Assembly: GCF_014202945.1 (NCBI RefSeq)
Contig: NZ_JACHHW010000006.1
Coordinates: 124,001 to 188,000 of the forward strand
Direction: 5' to 3'
Length of the DNA stretch: 64,000 nucleotides
From: Zhongshania antarctica
GTDB lineage: Bacteria > Pseudomonadota > Gammaproteobacteria > Pseudomonadales > Spongiibacteraceae
Part shown: in pieces, positions 1 to 10,929 of the stretch
Layout: every line of letters starts with the position of its first letter
Numbering within the stretch: the stretch's first letter is position 1
Position numbers and translations under genes: made by a program
Notes under the pieces: model-generated
Told to the model about the DNA's origin: nothing
Database searches by the model: none
Seen by the model: the letters and a program-made list of their open reading frames with translations, nothing else

Positions 1-1
1 G

Positions 2-1000
2 CTTGCAGCACGCTTAAAGGTTATGTCACAGATGGACATCTCAGAGCGGCGCGTACCCCAAGATGGCCGGATTAAAATGAAGCTGTCGAAGACCCGAGCT
101 ATCGACTTCCGGGTTAACACACTACCTACCCTCTGGGGCGAAAAAGTGGTGTTGCGGATACTAGACCCATCATCAGCGCAGATGGGTATCGACGCCTTGG
201 GCTATGAGCCAGTACAGAAAGATCTGTACATGAAAGCCCTCAATCAGCCCCAAGGTATGATTTTGGTCACAGGGCCCACTGGTTCAGGTAAAACTGTATC
301 GCTTTATACGGGCCTGAACATTCTCAACACCCCAGAAAGGAATATTTCCACTGCAGAAGACCCAGTCGAAATTAACTTAGAAGGCATTAACCAAGTTCAC
401 GTCAATGCCAAAGTCGGTCTCGGCTTCCCTGAAGCGCTCCGCTCCTTTTTACGACAAGACCCCGACATTATCATGGTGGGTGAAATTCGTGACTTAGAGA
501 CAGCTGAAATCGCGATTAAAGCCGCACAAACCGGTCATTTGGTGTTATCGACCCTACACACCAATAGCGCGCCAGAAACCCTGACCCGCTTACTCAATAT
601 GGGGGTCCCTGCCTTTAACGTGGCTACCTCGGTTAGCCTAATTATTGCCCAGCGCTTGGCGCGGCGCCTCTGTAAAGAATGCGCGAAACCTGCCGATGAC
701 ATACCAAAGCAAACACTGTTAGATGAAGGTTTCTCAGAAAAGCTATTAGAAACTGCCAAAATCATGCACCCGGTAGGCTGTGATCACTGCAATAACGGAT
801 ATAAAGGCCGCGTCGGTATTTATGAAGTAATTCGCATCACCCCCGATATATCTCGTATTATTATGGAAAATGGCAACTCATTAGCCATTGCCGCTCAAGC
901 ACAAGCAGAAGGTTTTAATAATTTACGCCAATCTGCGCTAATGAAATGCGCACAAGGCGTTACCAGTCTTGAAGAAGTCAACCGGGTTACCAAGGATTAA
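2..1000 (+). CDS. pilB: Type IV pilus assembly ATPase PilB (3' part)
   Basis: C-terminal part of the hexameric ATPase that powers type IV pilus extension. The reading frame is open to the left window edge and the residues before the first internal ATG (base 23) still fit the family, so the gene is cut by the window and is not a short protein. Visible motifs, counted from that ATG, are Walker A GPTGSGKT at about 84-91, the Asp box, a Walker B region ending GEIRD, the His box around TLHTN, and a zinc site made of two CxxC pairs (CKEC and CDHC) that is typical of PilB/GspE. About 330 of the usual 560-570 residues are present. The stop lies two bases before pilC. With pilC and pilD it forms the standard pil biogenesis operon; the pilin gene would be expected to the left, outside the window. 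Confidence 0.96.
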   Translation, partial: LAARLKVMSQMDISERRVPQDGRIKMKLSKTRAIDFRVNTLPTLWGEKVVLRILDPSSAQMGIDALGYEPVQKDLYMKALNQPQGMILVTGPTGSGKTVSLYTGLNILNTPERNISTAEDPVEINLEGINQVHVNAKVGLGFPEALRSFLRQDPDIIMVGEIRDLETAEIAIKAAQTGHLVLSTLHTNSAPETLTRLLNMGVPAFNVATSVSLIIAQRLARRLCKECAKPADDIPKQTLLDEGFSEKLLETAKIMHPVGCDHCNNGYKGRVGIYEVIRITPDISRIIMENGNSLAIAAQAQAEGFNNLRQSALMKCAQGVTSLEEVNRVTKD

Positions 1001-1002
1001 CG

Positions 1003-2214
1003 ATGGCAGCAGCTAAAACTGATACTTTTGTCTGGCAGGGCGTAGACAAACAGGGCCGGAAAACTCGAGGCGAGTTAAACGCTCCCTCTTCGGCTATTGT
1101 TAAAGCTCATCTTCGCAAGCAAGGCATCGCTGCCAAAAACGTCAAAAAGAAGGCAAAGCCACTTTTCAGCAGCAAAAAGGCGATTAAGCCTGCCGATATC
1201 GCTATTTTTACTCGCCAAATGGCCACAATGCTGAAAGCTGGCGTCCCCCTAGTACAGAGCTTCGATATTGTTGCTGAAGGCGTTGAAAACCCAACGATGC
1301 AGGAACTAGTCACCGACATTAAGAATGAAGTCGCATCCGGCGGAGGCTTCGCCGTAGCTTGCAGCAAACACCCAAAATATTTTGACGATCTATTTTGTAG
1401 TTTAATTGCATCTGGAGAGTCTTCAGGTACTTTAGAACTAATGCTCGACAGAGTCGCAACTTATAAAGAGAAAACTGAAGCTCTTAAGGCCAAGATCAAA
1501 AAAGCGCTTACTTATCCAATAGCAGTAATTGTCGTTGCTGTCGTCGTCACCAGTATTTTGCTTATTAAAGTGGTGCCGCAATTCGCTGCCACATTTGAAA
1601 ACTTTGGCTCAGATCTACCTGCTTTCACAAAAATGGTCGTATCCATGTCTGAATGGATGCAAGCTAACTGGTACATCCTTTTGGGGGCTGCTGTAATTTT
1701 TAGCGCTGCTTTTGGGAAGGCAAGGGAAAAATCCAAACCTTTTTCTGATTGGGTGGATAAGATGATGCTAAAAATACCCGTTGTCGGGGATATAGTTTTC
1801 AATTCGGTTATTGCACGATTTTCCCGCACACTAGCAACAACATTTGGTGCTGGCGTTCCGCTGGTTGACGCCCTGAACTCAGTGGCTGGTGCCGCCGGTA
1901 ATGCCGTTTATTCAAAAGCAATAATTCAAATTCGCGACGACGTAACCACCGGTCAAACTCTCTATTCATCAATTAAATTCACCAATTTATTTCCCAGCAT
2001 GCTTCTCCAAATGGTCTCTATTGGTGAAGAATCCGGCTCACTCGACGATATGCTCGATAAGGTTGCGAATCATTACGAAGATGCTGTCGATAATGCCGTT
2101 GACACTTTAACATCCCTGCTCGAACCCTTTATTATGTCTATCCTAGGCGTGATGGTCGGCGGCCTAATGATCGCTATGTACCTCCCCATATTCATGCTTG
2201 GCTCCGCCATTTAA
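1003..2214 (+). CDS. pilC: Type IV pilus inner-membrane platform protein PilC
   Basis: Polytopic inner-membrane protein of the GspF/PilC family that links the PilB motor to pilin polymerisation. The 403-residue length is usual. Two T2SSF repeats are recognisable, each beginning with a FTRQMATML or FSRTLATTF type segment and carrying a GESSG or GEESG motif. Strongly hydrophobic segments lie near residues 170-190, 220-240 and 375-400. The start is two bases after the pilB stop, which indicates translational coupling. Confidence 0.97.
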   Translation: MAAAKTDTFVWQGVDKQGRKTRGELNAPSSAIVKAHLRKQGIAAKNVKKKAKPLFSSKKAIKPADIAIFTRQMATMLKAGVPLVQSFDIVAEGVENPTMQELVTDIKNEVASGGGFAVACSKHPKYFDDLFCSLIASGESSGTLELMLDRVATYKEKTEALKAKIKKALTYPIAVIVVAVVVTSILLIKVVPQFAATFENFGSDLPAFTKMVVSMSEWMQANWYILLGAAVIFSAAFGKAREKSKPFSDWVDKMMLKIPVVGDIVFNSVIARFSRTLATTFGAGVPLVDALNSVAGAAGNAVYSKAIIQIRDDVTTGQTLYSSIKFTNLFPSMLLQMVSIGEESGSLDDMLDKVANHYEDAVDNAVDTLTSLLEPFIMSILGVMVGGLMIAMYLPIFMLGSAI

Positions 2215-2249
2215 CGGCGCGCCTCATCGCTTACACACGAGTATAGTTT

Positions 2250-3134
2250 ATGTCGTTCTTCGAAGCCGCCGCGAACTACCCGCTGCTTCTCATTACCTTA
2301 TTAGGTCTCTTTGGCCTTCTCTTTGGCAGTTTTTTCAATGTCGTCATCTACCGCCTACCCAAGATGATGGAATCTACGTGGAAGTATGAGTGCGAAATTC
2401 TGCTCAGCGATGACGACGCTGCCGCTGAAGAAATCGCACCACCTCAGTTTAATTTGGCCTTTCCAAACTCCCACTGCCCTAAGTGCGATGCGCCGGTAAA
2501 GGCATGGCAGAACATCCCTGTGGTCAGCTATGTGCTGCTGCGCGGGCGCTGCGCTTCTTGTAAGGCACCGATCGGCCTGCGCTACCCTGCGGTTGAGGTA
2601 ATGACCGCGCTGCTTACCGTATTCCCGCTGTTAATATTTGGTTTCACGACCTATGCCGCTGCCGCTATTTTGTTTAGCTGGATTTTGCTGATTCTCACGG
2701 TCATTGATATTGACCACCAGCTACTGCCAGACCAACTAACCTTACCCCTCATTTGGTTGGGCCTTTTATTTAACAGCGTTACCGGCAGCATTCCATTACA
2801 GGATGCAGTATGGGGCGCCATTGGCGGCTATTTGTCGCTATGGTCCGTATTTTGGTTGTTTAAATTACTGACCGGTAAAGAGGGCATGGGTTACGGCGAT
2901 TTTAAATTACTCGCCGCACTGGGCGCTTGGCTGGGCTGGCAGTATTTGCCGCTAATTATTTTATTGTCTTCTGTTGTCGGCGCCGTGTTTGGCGGTTTAG
3001 TAATGCTGCTGCGTCGCAGCGACAGTTCCATGCCAATGCCATTTGGTCCCTATTTGGCCGGTGCTGGCTGGATCGCCCTGTTCTGGGGTGAAGCTCTGAT
3101 TGACGGCTACCTTCAACTTGCTGGCATTCGCTAG
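2250..3134 (+). CDS. pilD: Prepilin peptidase / N-methyltransferase PilD
   Basis: Bifunctional aspartic endopeptidase of the inner membrane that cleaves the prepilin leader and N-methylates the new N-terminus of type IV pilins and type II secretion pseudopilins. The protein has 294 residues, the normal size for full-length bifunctional forms. The cytoplasmic loop carries the paired CxxC motifs (CPKC and CASC) of the N-terminal domain. Both catalytic aspartate motifs are present: DIDHQLLPD, and GYGDFK of the GxGD family. About eight hydrophobic segments follow. It lies 35 bases after pilC in the pilBCD-coaE-yacG operon. Confidence 0.97.
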   Translation: MSFFEAAANYPLLLITLLGLFGLLFGSFFNVVIYRLPKMMESTWKYECEILLSDDDAAAEEIAPPQFNLAFPNSHCPKCDAPVKAWQNIPVVSYVLLRGRCASCKAPIGLRYPAVEVMTALLTVFPLLIFGFTTYAAAAILFSWILLILTVIDIDHQLLPDQLTLPLIWLGLLFNSVTGSIPLQDAVWGAIGGYLSLWSVFWLFKLLTGKEGMGYGDFKLLAALGAWLGWQYLPLIILLSSVVGAVFGGLVMLLRRSDSSMPMPFGPYLAGAGWIALFWGEALIDGYLQLAGIR

Positions 3135-3160
3135 CCCCAATACATTACCTTATTAAGATT

Positions 3161-3769
3161 ATGAGCAAATTCATCGTAGGACTTACCGGCGGTATTGGTA
3201 GCGGCAAAACCGCCGCGTCGAACCGCTTTGCAAAACTGGGCATTGGTATTGTCGATGCCGATGTTATTGCCCGCGAAGTGGTTGAGCCTGGCAGCCCTGC
3301 CCTGCAAAAAATAGCGGCCCACTTTGGCGACTCGCATCTACTCAGTGATGGGCAGTTAAATCGCGCCGCCCTGCGCCAAACTATTTTTGCCGATCCCCCC
3401 GCCAAGCAGTGGCTGGAGTCCTTGCTTCACCCTCTCATCGCCAGCGAGACGCTACGCCAACTGCAAAACGTAAACAGCGCTTACGCGCTCTTTGTGTCGC
3501 CATTGCTGGTGGAAAGCCAGCAAAAAGCGATGTGTGATCGGCTTGTGGTGGTCGATGTGCCTGAGTCTGTTCAGTTAAGCCGCACCATGCTCCGGGACAA
3601 TAACGAGCAAGCCCAGGTGGAACGCATTATTGCCAGCCAAGTAGGCCGCCAAGTGCGCTTGGCCGCCGCAAGCGATGTTATTGATAATACGCTGGGCTTA
3701 CCTCAACTAGACCTGCGAGTTAGCGAATTACATCAGCGATTCCTCAAACTCGCCGCCAGCAAGGCCTAG
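3161..3769 (+). CDS. coaE: Dephospho-CoA kinase
   Basis: Catalyses the last step of coenzyme A synthesis, ATP-dependent phosphorylation of the 3'-hydroxyl of dephospho-CoA. The N-terminus has the P-loop GGIGSGKT at residues 9-16, followed by the family signature around DADVIARE and the LxHP segment (LLHPLI). The 202-residue length is typical. It sits 26 bases downstream of pilD, a pilD-coaE-yacG linkage conserved in many Gammaproteobacteria although the functions are unrelated. Confidence 0.96.
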   Translation: MSKFIVGLTGGIGSGKTAASNRFAKLGIGIVDADVIAREVVEPGSPALQKIAAHFGDSHLLSDGQLNRAALRQTIFADPPAKQWLESLLHPLIASETLRQLQNVNSAYALFVSPLLVESQQKAMCDRLVVVDVPESVQLSRTMLRDNNEQAQVERIIASQVGRQVRLAAASDVIDNTLGLPQLDLRVSELHQRFLKLAASKA

Positions 3770-3802
3770 CGGGTCTTTTGAAAAATTTGGAAACCATTTG
3801 CT

Positions 3803-4006
3803 ATGAATAAAGCGTCTGCCATCACCGTCCCCTGCCCACACTGTAAAACGGAACTCGTGTGGGACAGCGGCAACCCTTTTCGTCCTTTTTGCTCTGACTC
3901 CTGCAAAAACCACGACTTAATTGCGTGGGCAAACGAAGAGCACAATATCCCCGGCGACTCGCTGCACGACGACGTTTTAAGCAGAGATTTAGAGCAAGAT
4001 TTTTAA
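3803..4006 (+). CDS. yacG: DNA gyrase inhibitor / zinc-binding protein YacG
   Basis: Small zinc-ribbon protein of 67 residues. The four zinc ligands are visible as CPHC (residues 11-14) and CSDSC (around 31-35), followed by the conserved HDLIAWANEEHNIPG segment. In Escherichia coli YacG binds GyrB and inhibits gyrase; the role here is inferred from the family. It is the last gene of the rightward operon and converges on mutT 27 bases away. I see no clear terminator hairpin between them. Confidence 0.94.
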   Translation: MNKASAITVPCPHCKTELVWDSGNPFRPFCSDSCKNHDLIAWANEEHNIPGDSLHDDVLSRDLEQDF

Positions 4007-4033
4007 GAGAACGAAGGGATAGTCAAAGCGACT

Positions 4034-4456
4034 TTAGATGACGTCGGCGCACTGAATCGCGTTAACGATTGCCGCATTTGCCGCCGGAAATACATAATCA
4101 GAAAGTGATTGCGGGCTCACCCAGCGCAGCGGCTGGCCTTCTCGTCCAAGGGCTTCACCGCGAAAACGAGTCACCAACCACACATCCAAAAACACTGTTT
4201 TATCGGCATAGTCATGATTGATTTCGATCAGTGAACGGCAGCTCGCGGCGTCAATATTAATACCGAGCTCTTCGTGTAGCTCTCTGGCGAGCGCCTGAGA
4301 CACCGTTTCACCCGCCTCCACTTTGCCGCCGGGGAATTCCCACAAGCCGCCTTGATGGGCTTCGTTCGCGCGGCGGGCGATAAGAATATCGCCCAGCGAA
4401 TTAACAATAACCCCAACGGCAACGTGAACGCGCTTGTTAACTGCGGTATTCGGCAT
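4034..4456 (-). CDS. mutT: MutT family 8-oxo-dGTP diphosphatase
   Basis: Nudix hydrolase that removes oxidised dGTP from the nucleotide pool and so prevents A:T to C:G transversions. The Nudix box is complete, from GGKVEAGE to RELHEELG. The ATG at 4456 was chosen because it gives a 140-residue protein beginning MPNTAVNKRVHVAVG, normal for MutT; the longer upstream extension lies inside argJ and looks unrelated. The gene overlaps the end of argJ by 20 bases. Pseudomonas homologues carry an extra thiamine-phosphate-synthase-like C-terminal domain that is absent here, so this is the short E. coli-like form. Confidence 0.93.
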   Translation of the reverse strand: MPNTAVNKRVHVAVGVIVNSLGDILIARRANEAHQGGLWEFPGGKVEAGETVSQALARELHEELGINIDAASCRSLIEINHDYADKTVFLDVWLVTRFRGEALGREGQPLRWVSPQSLSDYVFPAANAAIVNAIQCADVI

Positions 4457-5657
4457 TAATTTTGACGTAGTCGTAGGAGAAATCAGTGGTCCATACCGTC
4501 TCTGCATGCTGACCACGATTCAGGTTAATGCGAATGCGGATTTCAGCCTGCTTCATTACAGCAGCACCGGCCGCCTCGGTATAGGATTCTGCACGGCCGC
4601 CGTGTTCGGTAATCAAGACGTCGTCAAGGTGAACGGTTAGCGCCGCCACGTCGAGTGACTCCACCCCAGCCCGACCAATTGCGGCCAGAATACGCCCCCA
4701 GTTTGGGTCGCTGGCAAATAAAGCCGTTTTCACGAGTGGTGATTCTGCCACCGCATAAGCAACCTTAAGGGCTTCGCTGACGTCTTTGGCGCCTGTCACT
4801 TCAACCGCGACAAACTTAGTGGCACCCTCACCGTCGCGCACAATGGCGTGAGCCAGCTCTAAAAACACCTCGTTAAAGACCTGCTGAAGCGCATCGAATA
4901 CTGGGCCGCTAGCTTCTGTTAGCTGCTCACCGCCGGCGCGACCTGTTGCGACCAGCACACAGGCGTCATTGGTCGAGGTGTCGCCGTCAATTGTAATCCG
5001 ATTAAACGAGGCATCAGCGGACTGATCCAACATCGCCTGCAAAACATTTGGCGCAATATCGGCATCCGTCGCGACATAACCCAGCATAGTCGCCATATTG
5101 GGCTTAATCATGCCCGCGCCTTTGGATATGCCGGTGACGGTAATTCTGCGGCCGGCAATCTCAATTTGCCGAGACGTCGCTTTCGGGCGGGTGTCGGTGG
5201 TCATGATGCCGTTCGCCGCGCGCTCCCAGCTATCTGCAGAAAGTGCAGCAATCGCCGCTGGCATGGCGGCAACCAATTTATCTACGGGTAGTTTTTCGCC
5301 GATAACACCAGTTGAGAAAGGCAGCACCGCCGAAGCCTCGACGCCAACTTCCTTAGCCAACGCTGCGCAGGAATTGCGAGCATTGAGTAAGCCGGCTTGG
5401 CCGGTACCCGCATTGGCATTACCCGTATTAATCAGTAAATAGCGTGGCGATGTGCTGGCCAAATGTTCTTTGGCCACCGTCACTGGTGCAGCGCAAAAGG
5501 CATTAAGGGTAAAAACCCCCGCGACCGAGGCGCCTTCACACAACTCAAATACCACGGTATCGATACGACCAACTTTTTTAATACCGGCACTTGCCACGCC
5601 TATTTTTACACCGTCTATTGGGTGTAAAACCGGTAACTCACCAGAACCTACCGCCAT
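4437..5657 (-). CDS. argJ: Glutamate N-acetyltransferase / amino-acid acetyltransferase ArgJ
   Basis: Transfers acetyl from N-acetylornithine to glutamate in the cyclic arginine pathway. Some family members also use acetyl-CoA, and the sequence alone does not settle whether this one does. The protein has 406 residues. The autoproteolytic site is seen in NMATMLG, where the threonine becomes the N-terminal nucleophile of the beta chain. The conserved GDTSTNDA and DPNWGRILAA motifs are present. It starts 14 bases after the secA stop, continues the leftward array, and overlaps mutT. Confidence 0.96.
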   Translation of the reverse strand: MAVGSGELPVLHPIDGVKIGVASAGIKKVGRIDTVVFELCEGASVAGVFTLNAFCAAPVTVAKEHLASTSPRYLLINTGNANAGTGQAGLLNARNSCAALAKEVGVEASAVLPFSTGVIGEKLPVDKLVAAMPAAIAALSADSWERAANGIMTTDTRPKATSRQIEIAGRRITVTGISKGAGMIKPNMATMLGYVATDADIAPNVLQAMLDQSADASFNRITIDGDTSTNDACVLVATGRAGGEQLTEASGPVFDALQQVFNEVFLELAHAIVRDGEGATKFVAVEVTGAKDVSEALKVAYAVAESPLVKTALFASDPNWGRILAAIGRAGVESLDVAALTVHLDDVLITEHGGRAESYTEAAGAAVMKQAEIRIRINLNRGQHAETVWTTDFSYDYVKINAEYRS

Positions 5658-5670
5658 GCTCTTGCCTACC

Positions 5671-8439
5671 TCAGTCTAATTTGCCGTGACACTGCTTGTA
5701 TTTTTTACCCGAGCCGCAAGGGCAAACCTCATTGCGGCCGACCTTGCGGCCGTCGCGCACAAAGGTTTCTGGGGTACTAGGGGTGGCTTCTGCAGCCTCA
5801 TCACTCATTTCGTCATCTAATGTGAGGCCACTGGACTCGGCGTGCTGAAATTCCATTGCGCGCTTAGCCTGCTCTTCGCGACGCTGACGCGCTAACTCTT
5901 CGGCATTTTCGTTTTGCTGGAGCCGTAAATGCGAGAGGAAACGAATAACTTCTAACTTCAGACTGTCGAGCATTTCCTGAAATAGCTCAAACGCTTCACG
6001 CTTATATTCTTGCTTGGGGTTTTTCTGGGCAAAGGCGCGCAGGTGAATACCGTGGCGGAGGTGATCCATGGTCGCCAAGTGCTCCTTCCACAGTGTATCC
6101 AATACTTGCAGCATGATATGGCGCTCAATTTTACGCATATCTGGCCCGACCAATGCGCATTTAGCTTCATACGCATCAGCGATCGCCTGATTAATTTTTT
6201 CAGTCAGTACATCTTCATTTACTGAGCGGTCTTCGTCCAACCAGGTTTGCAGTGGCAACTCCACTTCAAAATCTTTGTGCAGGCGGCGCTCCAAGCCAGC
6301 GACATCCCACTGTTCTTCTAGACTCTGCGGCGGTATATATTCCCGCACCACATCGCCGACAACATCTTGGCGAATCGCGGTGAGCATATCGCTAATGTCA
6401 TCCGCTTCCATCAATTCATTGCGCTGCTGATAGATGATTTGGCGCTGATCGTTAGCCACATCATCGTATTCAAGCAATTGCTTACGCATATCGAAGTTGC
6501 GACCTTCTACTTTACGCTGGGCTTTTTCGATGGCGTTAGACACCATGCGATGTTCAATCGCTTCGCCTTTTTCAAGACCCAGCGCCTGCATAATGCCGCG
6601 CACGCGATCTGAGGCAAAAATCCGCATTAGGCTGTCTTCTAAGGACAGATAGAAGCGTGATGCGCCAGGGTCACCCTGACGACCAGCTCGGCCACGCAAC
6701 TGGTTATCAATGCGACGCGACTCGTGGCGCTCGGTACCCACAATATGCAAACCGCCGGCCTGCATAACTGTTTCGTGGCGCACTTTCCACGCGTCCCGCA
6801 ATTCGTTTATTAATGCGTCGGAGGGGTTTTCATGTTTGGCAATTTCAACGTCGACATTACCACCCAGCACGATGTCAGTACCGCGGCCCGCCATATTGGT
6901 AGCGATGGTCACTACACCGGGGCTACCGGCCTGAGCAATAATTTCTGCTTCTTGCTCGTGGTATTTGGCGTTGAGTACCTTATGGGGAATGCCCGCGGCC
7001 TTGAAACGTGAAGACATTTCCTCGGAGGTTTCAATCGAGGCAGTACCCACCAGTATCGGCGCGCCACTTTCCATAATGGCTTTAACGTCCTCAACGATGG
7101 CGTCGTATTTCTCTTCCTTGGTCAGGTATACGAGGTCATTGGCGTCGCGGCGAGCGCTGGGCTTATTGGTCGGAATAACTACCACGTCTAAGCCGTAGAT
7201 CTGGCGGAATTCAAAGGCCTCGGTATCGGCCGTACCGGTCATGCCCGCCAATTTCTCAAACTGACGAAAATAGTTCTGGAAGGTGGTTGAGGCCAGGGTC
7301 TGGCTTTCTGCCTGAACCGTCACGCCCTCTTTGGCTTCGATGGCCTGATGCAGGCCTTCTGACAGACGCCGACCCGCCATGGTCCGACCAGTGTGTTCAT
7401 CTATCAAGACCACTTGGTCATTCTGAACAATGTATTCGACATTGTTATGGAACAAAATATGAGCGCGCAGCGCAGAATTCACGTGGTGCAGCAGGTTCAA
7501 ATTACCAGCGGAATACAGGCTGTCGCCTTCCGTTAGCAAACCAGACTGAATAAGCATATCTTCAACTTGCTGGTGCCCATACTCAGTCAATTCGACCTGT
7601 CGCATTTTTTCATCAATAGTGTAGTGGCCTTGCTCAGCGACGGCTTGTCCCTCGTCATCGGCTTCGATGAGCTGCCCTGCTTCGTCAACTTGCGCTTCTT
7701 TTAGCGAAGGAATAAACAAATTGATTTGCTTGTACAACTTAGAGCTGTCTTCGGCTGGACCGGAGATAACCAGTGGCGTACGGGCCTCATCAATCAGGAT
7801 GGAATCCACCTCATCGATGATCGCGAAATTCAAGCTACGTTGATAGCGCTCTTCAATGGCAAAGGCCATATTGTCACGCAAATAATCAAAACCGAATTCA
7901 TTATTGGTGCCGTAGGTGATATCCGACTCGTAAGCGGCACGCTTCTCCTCAGAATCTTGACCGGAACGGATAACACCCACGCTCAGACCGAGAAACTCAT
8001 AGAGGGGGCGCATCCAATTAGCATCGCGCGCGGCGAGGTAATCGTTAACCGTAACAACAAATACGCCGTTGCCAGGCAACGCGTTGAGGTACACAGCCAA
8101 AGTCGCAACGAGCGTTTTACCTTCACCTGTGCGCATTTCAGCAATGGTGCCCTCGTGCAGGCTAATACCACCGATAAGCTGCACGTCAAAATGGCGCATG
8201 CCCATAACGCGGCGACTGGCCTCGCGGCACACAGCAAAGGCTTCTGGCAGCAGCTGATCGAGGCTTTCTCCCGCTGCAATTCGCTCGCGAAACTCACCAG
8301 TTTTGGCACTGAGGGCGGCATCGTCGAGCGCCGCCATAGCCTCTTCCAAACTGTTGATCTTGCTCGCGACTTTGCGCATGCGCTTTAATTCGCGATCGTT
8401 TTTACTGCCGAAGACTTTTTTAACTACTGCTCTAATCAT
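5671..8439 (-). CDS. secA: Preprotein translocase ATPase SecA
   Basis: Motor ATPase that pushes unfolded secretory proteins through SecYEG. It has 922 residues. Features in order are Walker A MRTGEGKT near residue 105, the DEAD-like motif [15 protein letters not shown], the TGTAD and GRGTD helicase motifs, the scaffold and wing domain, and a C-terminal zinc-binding tail [14 protein letters not shown] that binds SecB and phospholipid. A ribosome-binding site is not obvious. There is a 255-base gap upstream to lpxC with no SecM-like gene that I can recognise. Confidence 0.98.
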   Translation of the reverse strand: MIRAVVKKVFGSKNDRELKRMRKVASKINSLEEAMAALDDAALSAKTGEFRERIAAGESLDQLLPEAFAVCREASRRVMGMRHFDVQLIGGISLHEGTIAEMRTGEGKTLVATLAVYLNALPGNGVFVVTVNDYLAARDANWMRPLYEFLGLSVGVIRSGQDSEEKRAAYESDITYGTNNEFGFDYLRDNMAFAIEERYQRSLNFAIIDEVDSILIDEARTPLVISGPAEDSSKLYKQINLFIPSLKEAQVDEAGQLIEADDEGQAVAEQGHYTIDEKMRQVELTEYGHQQVEDMLIQSGLLTEGDSLYSAGNLNLLHHVNSALRAHILFHNNVEYIVQNDQVVLIDEHTGRTMAGRRLSEGLHQAIEAKEGVTVQAESQTLASTTFQNYFRQFEKLAGMTGTADTEAFEFRQIYGLDVVVIPTNKPSARRDANDLVYLTKEEKYDAIVEDVKAIMESGAPILVGTASIETSEEMSSRFKAAGIPHKVLNAKYHEQEAEIIAQAGSPGVVTIATNMAGRGTDIVLGGNVDVEIAKHENPSDALINELRDAWKVRHETVMQAGGLHIVGTERHESRRIDNQLRGRAGRQGDPGASRFYLSLEDSLMRIFASDRVRGIMQALGLEKGEAIEHRMVSNAIEKAQRKVEGRNFDMRKQLLEYDDVANDQRQIIYQQRNELMEADDISDMLTAIRQDVVGDVVREYIPPQSLEEQWDVAGLERRLHKDFEVELPLQTWLDEDRSVNEDVLTEKINQAIADAYEAKCALVGPDMRKIERHIMLQVLDTLWKEHLATMDHLRHGIHLRAFAQKNPKQEYKREAFELFQEMLDSLKLEVIRFLSHLRLQQNENAEELARQRREEQAKRAMEFQHAESSGLTLDDEMSDEAAEATPSTPETFVRDGRKVGRNEVCPCGSGKKYKQCHGKLD

Positions 8440-8694
8440 GATTAATTCGTTACTGTTCCCGGGAGCAAAAGTCCCTAATCAATGAAGGCTCTAAAGCCGC
8501 ACCAAGCTACATTGTACGAATGAAATTCTGATGACGGCCGGGTAATCACTGCGGAGAATGATCCCGAAAATGCCGTACTTTTACCTAATGGCAAGACGTG
8601 GGCAATACCGTAACACCGAGGCGCAATATCGCATAGATAGGGGGATATTACCATGCTTAGACGAATCTCGGCCAAGCATGGTAGGAAGAGATAA
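8440..8694. other. Intergenic region between lpxC and secA
   Basis: A 255-base gap that should hold the secA promoter and leader. The only open frame of any length (66 codons, minus strand, 8475-8675) has no recognisable motif, signal peptide or ribosome-binding site, and I do not call it a gene. A perfect 10-base inverted repeat lies at the lpxC end and is listed separately. Some gammaproteobacteria carry a DUF721 or M23-peptidase gene in this position; none is visible here. Confidence 0.6.
8649..8683 (-). terminator. Stem-loop just after lpxC, possible terminator
   Basis: Perfect 10-base inverted repeat (TACCATGCTT at 8649-8658 and its complement at 8674-8683) around a 15-base loop, starting 11 bases downstream of the lpxC stop. 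No run of T follows on the minus strand, so intrinsic termination is uncertain. It could instead protect the 3' end of the ftsZ-lpxC transcript. Confidence 0.4.
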
Positions 8695-9606
8695 TCAGAC
8701 TGCCGCTACAGCAGCAGCGTAATTAATTGGCGCGTCAGCTGCGTCGTCAAACGTTACCCATTCCCACGCGTCAGTGTCTTTAATCAAGGTCCGCAAGGAC
8801 GCATTGTTGAGACCGTGACCAGACTTAAAGGCTTTGAATTCGCCGATCAAGCTGGTGCCCAGCAAATACAAATCGCCAATCGCGTCGAGTACCTTGTGCT
8901 TAACAAACTCATCTTCATAACGAAGACCTTCTTCGTTAAGAATACGGTATTCATCAACCACAATCGCATTATCGACACTACCACCCTGGGCCAAGCCCTT
9001 GGAGCGCAGGTATTCGATTTCGTGCATAAACCCAAAGGTCCGCGCCCGACTCACTTCTTTTACAAAGGAGGTACTGGAAAAATCCAACTCGGCATGGCCA
9101 ACCCGGTCTTTAAAAACCGGGTGGTCAAAGTCGATAGTAAAAGACACTTTAAAGCCGTCAAAAGGGAGGAAACTCGCGACTTTATCACCATCTTTTACCG
9201 TCACCGGACGCTTAATACGGATGAACTTTTTCGGTGCATTTTGTTCTTCAATCCCGGCAGACTGAATAAGAAAAACAAACGGACCGGCGCTGCCATCCAT
9301 AATCGGCACTTCCGATGAGCTGACTTCGACATAGGCATTATCAATACCCAGACCCGCCATTGCCGACAATAAATGTTCAACCGTTGATACCCTTACATCG
9401 CCATTCATCAGCGTGGTCGACAAAGTGGTATCACCCACATTTTCCGCACGAGCGTGGATTTCAACAACCGGATTTAAATCGGTGCGACGGAAAATCACAC
9501 CGGTATCCGCTGGCGCTGGCTTCAGCGTCAGGTAGACCTTTTCCCCTGTATGCAAACCAATGCCCGTAGCACGGATAGTGTTGCGCAAGGTACGTTGTTT
9601 AATCAT
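8695..9606 (-). CDS. lpxC: UDP-3-O-acyl-N-acetylglucosamine deacetylase LpxC
   Basis: Zinc amidase catalysing the committed step of lipid A synthesis. The ATG at 9606 gives a 303-residue protein beginning [11 protein letters not shown], matching the family N-terminus; a GTG four codons upstream is a possible but less likely start. Zinc ligands are seen in STVEHLLSA and HKVLDAIGD, and the GSAGPFV substrate-loop motif is present. It is the last gene of the division cluster, 107 bases after ftsZ, as in other Gammaproteobacteria. No clear C-terminal degradation signal can be judged from sequence alone. Confidence 0.97.
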   Translation of the reverse strand: MIKQRTLRNTIRATGIGLHTGEKVYLTLKPAPADTGVIFRRTDLNPVVEIHARAENVGDTTLSTTLMNGDVRVSTVEHLLSAMAGLGIDNAYVEVSSSEVPIMDGSAGPFVFLIQSAGIEEQNAPKKFIRIKRPVTVKDGDKVASFLPFDGFKVSFTIDFDHPVFKDRVGHAELDFSSTSFVKEVSRARTFGFMHEIEYLRSKGLAQGGSVDNAIVVDEYRILNEEGLRYEDEFVKHKVLDAIGDLYLLGTSLIGEFKAFKSGHGLNNASLRTLIKDTDAWEWVTFDDAADAPINYAAAVAAV

Positions 9607-9713
9607 CTTCACACTCACTCTATGGGCCGGACGGCTACATTTACAAGGGCGTACTTATCTTCGTGCCAGCAAATTACTGACACGCCGCCCGTTGCTGTAC
9701 CGGCTACTACTAA

Positions 9714-10874
<1,161 letters not shown>

Positions 10875-10929
10875 TGGTTTTCTCCCTTTTGCATATTTGA
10901 CCGTGCTGCCGGCACGGCCGCCTTACACC

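Noticed and set aside
4034-4456. Truncated mutT, since Pseudomonas homologues are about twice as long
   Set aside because: The Nudix domain is complete and the 140-residue length matches E. coli MutT; this is a different domain architecture and not a broken gene.
7726-8388. 220-codon plus-strand frame opposite secA
   Set aside because: Lies wholly within secA on the other strand, has no recognisable motif, and is explained by the codon composition of secA.
8475-8675. 66-codon minus-strand frame between lpxC and secA, considered as a SecM-like leader
   Set aside because: No signal peptide, no arrest-type motif, no ribosome-binding site, and it runs through the inverted repeat.
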